A stretch of 64,000 nucleotides of DNA from contig NC_091321.1 in the NCBI RefSeq assembly GCF_038502225.1, positions 37,943,890 to 38,007,889 on the forward strand, in the 5' to 3' direction. The position numbers and the translations under genes are program-made. The DNA comes from Cherax quadricarinatus. Its lineage: Eukaryota; Arthropoda; Malacostraca; Decapoda; Parastacidae. A model generated the notes under the pieces. It had not been told where the DNA came from, did no database searches, and worked only from the letters and a program-made list of their open reading frames with translations. Of the stretch, positions 53,587-61,500 are shown piece by piece (position 1 is the first letter of the stretch; every line of letters starts with the position of its first letter).

Positions 53587-56500
53587 TCAACGCCCCCGCG
53601 GCCCGGTCTGTGACCAGGCCTCCTGGTGGATCAGCGCCTGATCAACCAGGCTGTTGCTGCTGGCTGCACGCAAACCAACGTACGAGCCACAGCCCGGCTG
53701 ATCAGGAACTGACTTTAGTTGCTTGTCCAGTGCCAGCTTGAAGACTGCCAGGGGTCTGTTGGTAATCCCCCTTATGTGTGCTGGGAGGCAGTTGAACAGT
53801 CTCGGGCCCCTGACACTTATTGTATGGTCTCTTAACGTGCTAGTGACACCCCTGCTTTTCATTGGGGGGATGGTGCATCGTCTGCCAAGTCTTTTGCTTT
53901 CGTAGTGAGTGATTTTCGTGTGCAAGTTTGGTACTAGTCCCTCTAGGATTTTCCAGGTGTATATAATCATGTATCTCTCCCTCCTGCGTTCCAGGGAATA
54001 CAGGTTTAGAAACCTCAAGCGCTCCCAGTAATTGAGGTGTTTTATCTCCGTTATGCGCGCCGTGAAAGTTCTCTGTACATTTTCTAGGTCGGCAATTTCA
54101 CCTGCCTTGAAAGGTGCTGTTAGAGTGCAGCAATATTCCAGCCTAGATAGAACAAGTGACCTGAAGAGTGTCATCATGGGCTTGGCCTCCCTAGTTTTGA
54201 AGGTTCTCATTATCCATCCTGTCATTTTTCTAGCAGATGCGATTGATACAATGTTATGGTCCTTGAAGGTGAGATCCTCCGACATAATCACTCCTAGGTC
54301 TTTGACGTTGGTGTTTCGCTCTATTTTGTGGCCAGAATTTGTTTTGTACTCTGATGAAGATTTAATTTCCTCATGTTTACCATATCTGAGTAATTGAAAT
54401 TTCTCATCGTTGAACTTCATATTGTTTTCTGCAGCCCACTGAAAGATTTGGTTGATGTCCGCCTGGAGCCTTTCAGTGTCTGCAATGGAAGACACTGTCA
54501 TGCAGATTCGGGTGTCATCTGCAAAGGAAGACACGGTGCTGTGGCTGACATCCTTGTCTATGTCGGATATGAGGATGAGGAACAAGATGGGAGCTAGTAC
54601 TGTGCCTTGTGGGACAGAGCTTTTCACCGTAGCTGCCTCGGACTTTACTCTGTTGACGACTACTCTCTGTGTTCTGTTAGTGAGGAAATTATAGATCCAT
54701 CGACCGACTTTTCCTGTTATTCCTTTAGCGCGCATTTTGTGCGCTATTACGCCATGGTCACACTTGTCGAAGGCTTTTGCAAAGTCTGTATATATTACAT
54801 CTGCATTCTTTTTGTCTTCTAGTGCATTTAGGACCTTGTCGTAGTGATCCAGTAGTTGAGACAGACAGGAGCGACCTGTTCTAAACCCATGTTGCCCTGG
54901 GTTGTGTAACTGATGGGTTTCTAGATGGGTGGTGATCTTGCTTCTTAGGACCCTTTCAAAGATTTTTATGATATGGGATGTTAGTGCTATTGGTCTGTAG
55001 TTCTTTGCTGTTGCTTTACTGCCCCCTTTGTGGAGTGGGGCTATGTCTGTTGTTTTTAGTAACTGAGGGACGACCCCCGTGTCCATGCTCCCTCTCCATA
55101 GGATGGAAAAGGCTCGTGATAGGGGCTTCTTGCAGTTCTTGATGAACACAGAGTTCCATGAGTCTGGCCCTGGGGCAGAGTGCATGGGCATGTCATTTAT
55201 CGCCTGTTCGAAGTCATTTGGCGTCAGGATAACATCGGATAGGCTTGTGTTAGTCAAATTTTGTGGCTCTCTCATAAAAAATTCATTTTGGTCTTCGACT
55301 CTCAGTCTGGTTAGCGGCTTGCTAAAAACTGAGTCATATTGGGACTTGAGTAGCTCACTCATTTCCTTGCTGTCATCTGTGTAGGACCCATCTTGTTTAA
55401 GTAGGGGCCCAATACTGGACGTTGTTCTCGATTTTGATTTGGCATAGGAGAAGAAATACTTTGGGTTTCTTTCGATTTCATTTATGGCTTTTAGTTCTTC
55501 CCGCGATTCCTGACTCCTAAAGGATTCTTTTAGCTTAAGTTCGATGCTTGCTATTTCTCTGACCAGTGTCTCCCTGCGCATTTCAGATATATTGACCTCT
55601 TTTAGCCGCTCTGTTATTCTTTTCCGTCGCCTGTAAAGGGAGCGCCTGTCTCTTTCTATTTTACATCTACTCCTCCTTTTTCTTAGAGGAATAAGCCTTG
55701 TGCATACATCGAGTGCCACCGAGTTAATCTGTTCTAGGCATAAGTTTGGGTCTGTGTTGCTTAGTATATCTTCCCAGCTTATATCGGTTAGGACTTGGTT
55801 TACTTGGTCCCACTTTATGTTTTTGTTATTGAAGTTGAATTTGGTGAATGCTCCCTCGTGACTAGTCTCATTTTGTCGGTCTGGGGCTCCATGCATACAT
55901 GTCTGAACCTCAATTATGTTGTGATCTGAGTATATTGTTTTTGATATGGTGACATTTCTTATCAGATCATCATTGTTAGTGAAGATGAGGTCTAGTGTAT
56001 TCTCCAGTCTTGTAGGCTCTATTATTTGCTGGTTTAAATTGAATTTTGTGCAGAGATTTAAAAGCTCGTGTGAGTGTGAGTTTTCATCAGAGCTGCCTCC
56101 TGGTGTTATTACTGCAACAATATTATTTGCTATATTCCTCCATTTTAGGTGCCTTAAGTTGAAATCCCCCAGGAGCAAGATGTTGGGTGCAGGAGCTGGA
56201 AGATTTTCCAGACAGTGGTCAATTTTTAACAGCTGTTCCTGGAATTGCTGGGATGTTGCATCCGGAGGCTTGTAGACTACCACAATGACTAGGTTTTGGT
56301 TCTCGACCTTTACTGCTAAAACTTCCACTACGTCATTTGAGGCATTAAGCAGTTCTGTGCAAACAAGTGACTCTGCAATGTACAGGCCAACCCCCCCCTT
56401 TTGCCTGTTCACTCTGTCACATCTGTATAGGTTGTAACCTGGGATCCATACTTCGTTGTCCAAGTGATCCTTTATGTGGGTCTCAGTGAAAGCCGCGAAC

Positions 56501-56694
56501 ATTGCCTTTGCCTCTGCAAGCAGTCCACGGATGAAAGGTATTTTGTTGTTTGTAGCTGGCTTTAGACCCTGTATATTTGCAAAGAAGAATGTTATCGGAC
56601 TGGTGGTATTGTTGGTACTGGGGGGGGATTTTTTTTCCGGCATTAGTATCTGTATCTGTTGGTTTGGAGTGGAGGCCATCGACTGTGGTTCCAC
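53587..56694 (-). CDS. Family B ORF2: complete APE endonuclease and reverse transcriptase
   Basis: 1035 codons, no internal stop or visible shift. Endonuclease (about 30-265): FFFANIQGL (Asn40), TETH (Glu71), GVGLYIAES, LLLGDFNLRHLKW (176-187) and SDHNII (from 256). Linker 300-450 with an Arg/Lys-rich helix. RT (about 490-800): SAPGPDSWN, NYRPIALTS, HGFRTGRSCLSQLL, YTDFAKAFDKCDHG, SSVPQGTVLAPILF and catalytic SSFADDT (54511-54525, about residue 724). C-terminus with GPRLFNCLPAHIRG. It nicks DNA and copies the element RNA at the nick. The start overlaps ORF1 by 52 bases in a different frame. All catalytic residues are present; likely able to act, if expressed. Confidence 0.92.
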   Translation of the reverse strand: MEPQSMASTPNQQIQILMPEKKSPPSTNNTTSPITFFFANIQGLKPATNNKIPFIRGLLAEAKAMFAAFTETHIKDHLDNEVWIPGYNLYRCDRVNRQKGGVGLYIAESLVCTELLNASNDVVEVLAVKVENQNLVIVVVYKPPDATSQQFQEQLLKIDHCLENLPAPAPNILLLGDFNLRHLKWRNIANNIVAVITPGGSSDENSHSHELLNLCTKFNLNQQIIEPTRLENTLDLIFTNNDDLIRNVTISKTIYSDHNIIEVQTCMHGAPDRQNETSHEGAFTKFNFNNKNIKWDQVNQVLTDISWEDILSNTDPNLCLEQINSVALDVCTRLIPLRKRRSRCKIERDRRSLYRRRKRITERLKEVNISEMRRETLVREIASIELKLKESFRSQESREELKAINEIERNPKYFFSYAKSKSRTTSSIGPLLKQDGSYTDDSKEMSELLKSQYDSVFSKPLTRLRVEDQNEFFMREPQNLTNTSLSDVILTPNDFEQAINDMPMHSAPGPDSWNSVFIKNCKKPLSRAFSILWRGSMDTGVVPQLLKTTDIAPLHKGGSKATAKNYRPIALTSHIIKIFERVLRSKITTHLETHQLHNPGQHGFRTGRSCLSQLLDHYDKVLNALEDKKNADVIYTDFAKAFDKCDHGVIAHKMRAKGITGKVGRWIYNFLTNRTQRVVVNRVKSEAATVKSSVPQGTVLAPILFLILISDIDKDVSHSTVSSFADDTRICMTVSSIADTERLQADINQIFQWAAENNMKFNDEKFQLLRYGKHEEIKSSSEYKTNSGHKIERNTNVKDLGVIMSEDLTFKDHNIVSIASARKMTGWIMRTFKTREAKPMMTLFRSLVLSRLEYCCTLTAPFKAGEIADLENVQRTFTARITEIKHLNYWERLRFLNLYSLERRRERYMIIYTWKILEGLVPNLHTKITHYESKRLGRRCTIPPMKSRGVTSTLRDHTISVRGPRLFNCLPAHIRGITNRPLAVFKLALDKQLKSVPDQPGCGSYVGLRAASSNSLVDQALIHQEAWSQTGPRGR

Positions 56695-58046
56695 TCCAGG
56701 AATGACTGGATTTGGTGTACGATTTCTGCCATTTCCTGCCAGTTTTTTTTCCTTCCTGGCACTAAAAAACCTCTCCCTCTTGAGTGGCTGTGGCTACCCA
56801 GGTTTTCCCATGGCCTGGATGTTTTGTATCTTTTTGTCCCCTTTAGATGGTATGCCTGGCAATTTAAGTTATAGCACAGTCTTTCCTGTACTGAAGAGGT
56901 ACACATTTCAGGGTGAAAAAGCTTACAGGAAGGGAGTTTGCATTTTCCTGTTTTCATATGGGCATGGCATTTTCTAGGGTGGTCATAGTTGCATGTCCCA
57001 TCTGTTTTTCCAGATTTCCCATGCCAGCAGATACCAAGTGCATAGTATGTGCACAGGCTTGGTTTCCGCTTGCCTTGGGTTTCTGTGACTGTATTCCCTG
57101 TTGGTGCATGTTTCCCTGTCTTACTTCTATCCTCCCTAGCACCAACAATGGAGCTCCCACCAGTTGTTTTTGGTAATTTATCCTCACTATTGCTATTGGA
57201 GTCCTCTTGTTTGCTATTTCCTGCGGTATTTCTAGTTTGCAATATTGGTTTTATCTTATCTTTGACTACACTTGTTTCCCTACTATGGCTCCTGTCCCCT
57301 ATGAGATCATTTATATGTATTCCTTCCTGCGTATAATTCCCGACTACCTGGACAATATCTCCAGCTTCACCATTTCTGTCTCCCAGGACAGTATCTCCAG
57401 CTTCACCATTTCTGTCTCCCAGGACAGCACCTCCAGCTTCACCATTACTGTCTCCCAGGACAGTATCTCCAGCTTCACCATTTCTGTCTCCCAGGACAGC
57501 ACCTCCAGCTTCACCATTTCTGTCTCCCAGGACAGTATCTCCAGCTTCACCATTTCTGTCTCCCAGGACAGCACCTCCAGCTTCACCATTACTGTCTCCC
57601 AGGACAGCACCTCCAGCTTCACCATTACTGTCTCCCAGGACAGCACCTCCAGCTTCACCATTACTGTCTCCCAGGACAGCACTATCAGCCCCACATTTAC
57701 TGACTACCAGGACATCACCTCCAGCCTTACAGTTTATGACTACATGGCCAGTATCAAGGGCAGTACCATTCAGCCCAGACATTTTATGTTCCCATCTGTT
57801 GTAGAAAGCTTCCAGGTTTTCTATGAAAGCAGCTTTGATGTTGTCCTCTTTTAATACCCTTGTGATTTTAGTCCACAGATTTTCCTCATTTGAGCATACC
57901 CAAAAACACTTCTCTGTTTTAATACTGCTTGTAGCTAGTTCTGGGATATCTGCACAAGGGGCGTGACACCAATTTCCACAAAAATGACAATTTATCCATG
58001 TGGAAGCCCGTTTGTTTGACTGACCACAGACTACACAGGGCTTCAT
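56643..58046 (-). CDS. Family B ORF1: PHD-like finger, 12-residue repeats, three CCCH zinc fingers
   Basis: 467 codons, intact. Residues 4-51 hold a PHD-like cluster (C4, C7, C20, C23, H28, C31, C47, C51), although the last usual Cys seems replaced. Residues 122-229 are nine 12-residue repeats of the type GAVLGDSNGEAG. A Ser/Thr/Lys-rich linker follows. Residues 332-400 contain three CCCH fingers with spacings C-x7-C-x11-C-x3-H, C-x8-C-x4-C-x3-H and C-x8-C-x4-C-x3-H. PHD domains are known in ORF1 of some CR1-like elements and CCCH fingers bind RNA, so a role in RNA packaging and possibly chromatin targeting is likely (inference). The C-terminus overlaps the ORF2 start. Confidence 0.88.
   Translation of the reverse strand: MKPCVVCGQSNKRASTWINCHFCGNWCHAPCADIPELATSSIKTEKCFWVCSNEENLWTKITRVLKEDNIKAAFIENLEAFYNRWEHKMSGLNGTALDTGHVVINCKAGGDVLVVSKCGADSAVLGDSNGEAGGAVLGDSNGEAGGAVLGDSNGEAGGAVLGDRNGEAGDTVLGDRNGEAGGAVLGDRNGEAGDTVLGDSNGEAGGAVLGDRNGEAGDTVLGDRNGEAGDIVQVVGNYTQEGIHINDLIGDRSHSRETSVVKDKIKPILQTRNTAGNSKQEDSNSNSEDKLPKTTGGSSIVGAREDRSKTGKHAPTGNTVTETQGKRKPSLCTYYALGICWHGKSGKTDGTCNYDHPRKCHAHMKTGKCKLPSCKLFHPEMCTSSVQERLCYNLNCQAYHLKGTKRYKTSRPWENLGSHSHSRGRGFLVPGRKKNWQEMAEIVHQIQSFLEWNHSRWPPLQTNRYRY
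57360..57683 (-). repeat. 36-bp in-frame minisatellite in family B ORF1
   Basis: Nine 36-bp units (12 codons) of GAVLGDSNGEAG / DTVLGDRNGEAG type. Because 36 is a multiple of three, other frames are periodic and open too (for example 57344-57694 minus and 57207-57854 plus); those are not genes. Confidence 0.92.
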
Positions 58047-58539
58047 AATGATTTGAATGGTTGATTTACTGCAAATTCTACTAGCAACCTCTTGAAAATT
58101 CTATTAATAACCTTAAATGAAGCTCTAGCTATTTGTATTTCTGTTTCTAACTCTTTTTGTATATTGGACAGCTTACCGTCACGTTCCTGATTTTTAATGT
58201 TTGTGTTTATAGGGCGCCTACAACCCCATCCGTTTACAGTCTGCTTTATTGTCCAACGAAACTGTTTGAAACCAGTCCCGGGTTCGGACCAGTCAAGGGT
58301 TCGGACCAGGCAAGGGTTCGGGCCAGGCGATCTGCTCTGATCAGTGGGTCACTTATTTAAAACATACTGGTCGGTGATTTGAGCTAACACATGAAGGATC
58401 TACTGGAAATTATCTACCCGAGTAATATGTGATTTGACTGATACAAAAGTATAACTTGCGTGTTGAAGAGCCGGTGATATCTGGCAGCTCCTACAATGAC
58501 GAACGGTCACCTCCTTGTTTATCAATCGCTGTATCTGGC

Positions 58540-58545
<6 letters not shown>
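58047..58545 (-). promoter_or_regulatory. B8 5' UTR, with three 17-bp repeats
   Basis: About 500 bp upstream of ORF1. At 58278-58328 three 17-bp units GGGTTCGGACCAGTCAA (plus-strand form, with small changes) are joined head to tail. LINE 5' UTRs usually hold an internal promoter; no specific element is recognisable. Confidence 0.5.
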
Positions 58546-58575
<30 letters not shown>

Positions 58576-58583
58576 CTTTTTTC
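58546..58583. repeat. Poly(T) run at the 5' end of B8
   Basis: Nearly pure T with two C interruptions, ending directly at satellite sequence. Confidence 0.95.
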
Positions 58584-61500
58584 AGTACACAGAACACTTG
58601 CTGCTCAACAGTACACAGAACACTTGCTGCTCAACAGTACACAGAACACTTGCTGCTCAACAGTACACAGAACACTTGCTGCTCAACAGTACACAGAACA
58701 CTTGCTGCTCAACAGTACACAGAACACTTGCTGCTCAACAGTACACAGAACACTTGCTGCTCAACAGTACACAGAACACTTGCTGCTCAACAGTACACAG
58801 AACACTTGCTGCACAACAGTACACAGAACACTTGCTGCTCAACAGTACACAGAACACTTGCTGCTCAACAGTACACAGAACACTTGCTGCTCAACAGTAC
58901 ACAGAACACTTGCTGCTCAACAGTACACAGAACACTTGCTGCTCAACAGTACACAGAACACTTGCTGCAACAACAGTACACAGAACACTTGCTGCTCAAC
59001 AGTACACAGAACACTTGCTGCACAACAGTACACAGAACACAACAGTACACAGAACACTTGCTGCTCAACAGTACACAGAACACTTGCTGCTCAACAGTAC
59101 ACAGAACACTTGCTGCACAACTTGCTGCTCAACAGTACACAGAACACTTGCTGCACAACAGTACACAGAATACTTGCTGCTCAACAGTACACAGAACACT
59201 TGCTGCACAACAGTACACAGAACACTTGCTGCTCAACAGTACACAGAACACTTGCTGCTCAACAGTACACAGAACACTTGCTGCTCAACAGTACACAGAA
59301 CACTTGCTGCTCAACAGTACACAGAACACTTGCTGCTCAACAGTACACAGAACACTTGCTGCACAACAGTACACAGAACACTTGCTGCTCAACAGTACAC
59401 AGAACACTTGCTGCTCAACAGTACACAGAACACTTGCTGCTCAACAGTACACAGAACACTTGCTGCTCAACAGTACACAGAACACTTGCTGCTCAACAGT
59501 ACACAGAACACTTGCTGCTCAACAGTACACAGAACACTTGCTGCTCAACAGTACACAGAAGTACACAGAACACTTGCTGCTCAACAGTACACAGAACACT
59601 TGCTGCACAACAGTACACAGAACACTTGCTGCTCAACAGTACACAGAACACTTGCTGCTCAACAGTACACAGAACACTTGCTGCTCAACAGTACACAGAA
59701 CACTTGCTGCTCAACAGTACACAGAACACTTGCTGCTCAACAGTACACAGAACACTTGCTGCTCAACAGTACACAGAACACTTGGTGCTCAACAGTACAC
59801 AGAACACTTGCTGCTCAACAGTACACAGAACACTTGCTGCACAACAGTACACAGAACACTTGCTGCTCAACAGTACACAGAACACTTGCTGCTCAACAGT
59901 ACACAGAACACTTGCTGCACAACAGTACACAGAACACTTGCTGCTCAACAGTACACAGAACACTTGCTGCTCAACAGTACACAGAACACTTGCTGCTCAA
60001 CAGTACACAGAACACTTGCTGCACAACAGTACACAGAACACTTGCTGCAGTCAACAACAGTTCACAGAACACTTGCTGCTCAACCGTACTCAGAACACTT
60101 GCTGCACAACAGTACACAGAACACTTGCTGCACAACAGTACACAGAACACTTGCTGCTCAACAGTACACAGAACACTTGCTGCTCAACAGTACACAGAAC
60201 ACTTGCTGCACAACAGTACACAGAACACTTGCTGCTCAACAGTACACAGAACACTTGCTGCTCAACAGTACACAGAACACTTGCTGCTCAAGAGTATACA
60301 GAACACTTGCTGCTCAACAGTACACAGAACACTTGCTGCTCAACAGTACACAGAACACTTGCTGCTCAACAGTACACAGAACACTTGCTGCTCAACAGTA
60401 CACAGAACACTTGCTGCTCAACAGTACACAGAACACTTGCTGCTCAACAGTACACAGAACACTTGCTGCTCAACAGTACACAGAACACTTGCTGCTCAAC
60501 AGTACACAGAACACTTGCTGCTCAACAGGACGCAGACCACTTGCTGCTCAAGAGTACACAGCACACTTGCTGCTCAACAGTACACAGAACACTTGCTGCT
60601 CAACAGTACACAGAACACTTGCTGCTCAACAGTACACAGAACACTTGCTGCTCAACAGTACACAGAACACTTGCTGCACAACAGTACACAGAACACTTGC
60701 TGCACAACAGTACACAGAACACTTACTGCTCAACACAACAGTACACAGAACACTTGCTGCTCAACAGTACACAGAACACTTGCTGCTCAACAGTACACAG
60801 AACACTTGCTGCACAACAGTACACAGAACACTTGCTGCTCAACAGTACACAGAACACTTGCTGCTCAACAGTACACAGAACACTTGCTGCACAACAGTAC
60901 ACAGAACACTTGCTGCTCAACAGTACACAGAACACTTGGTGCTCAACAGTACACAGAACACTTGCTACACAGAACACTTGCTGCTCAACAGTACACAGAA
61001 CACTTGCTGCTCAACAGTACACAGAACACTTGCTGCTCAACAGTACACAGAACACAGAACACTTGCTGCTCAACAGTACACAGAACACTTGCTGCTCAAC
61101 AGTACACAGAACACTTGCTGCTCAACAGTACAAAGAACACTTGCTGCTCAACAGTACACAGAACACTTGCTGCTTAAGAGTACACAGAACACTTGCTGCT
61201 CAACAGTAAGAGTACACAGAACACTTGCTGCTCAACAGTACACAGAACACTTGCTGCTCAACACTTGCTGCTCAACAGTACACAGAACACTTGCTGCACA
61301 ACAGTACACAGAACACTTGCTGCTCAACAGTACACAGAACACTTTGCTCAACAGTACACAGAACACTTGCTGCTCAACAGTACACAGAACACTTGCTGCA
61401 GAACACTTGCTGCTCAACAGTACACAGAACACTTGCTGCTCAACAGTACACAGAACACTTGCTGCTCAACAGTACACAGAACACTTGCTGCACAACAGTA

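Larger units (their letters stand above)
53554..58583 (-). mobile_element. B8: full-length, apparently intact family B LINE
   Basis: 3' tail at 53554, ORF2 (56694-53587), overlapping ORF1 (58046-56643), 5' UTR to about 58545, then a T-rich run (A-rich on the element strand) of 35 bases to 58583, where satellite resumes. CAGTA borders both ends (53549-53553 and 58584-58588) and could be a target duplication. This is the reference copy for family B. Confidence 0.92.

Noticed and set aside
57207..57854. 215-codon plus-strand ORF with SSFTISVSQDS repeats
   Set aside because: Antisense of the 36-bp minisatellite in family B ORF1.
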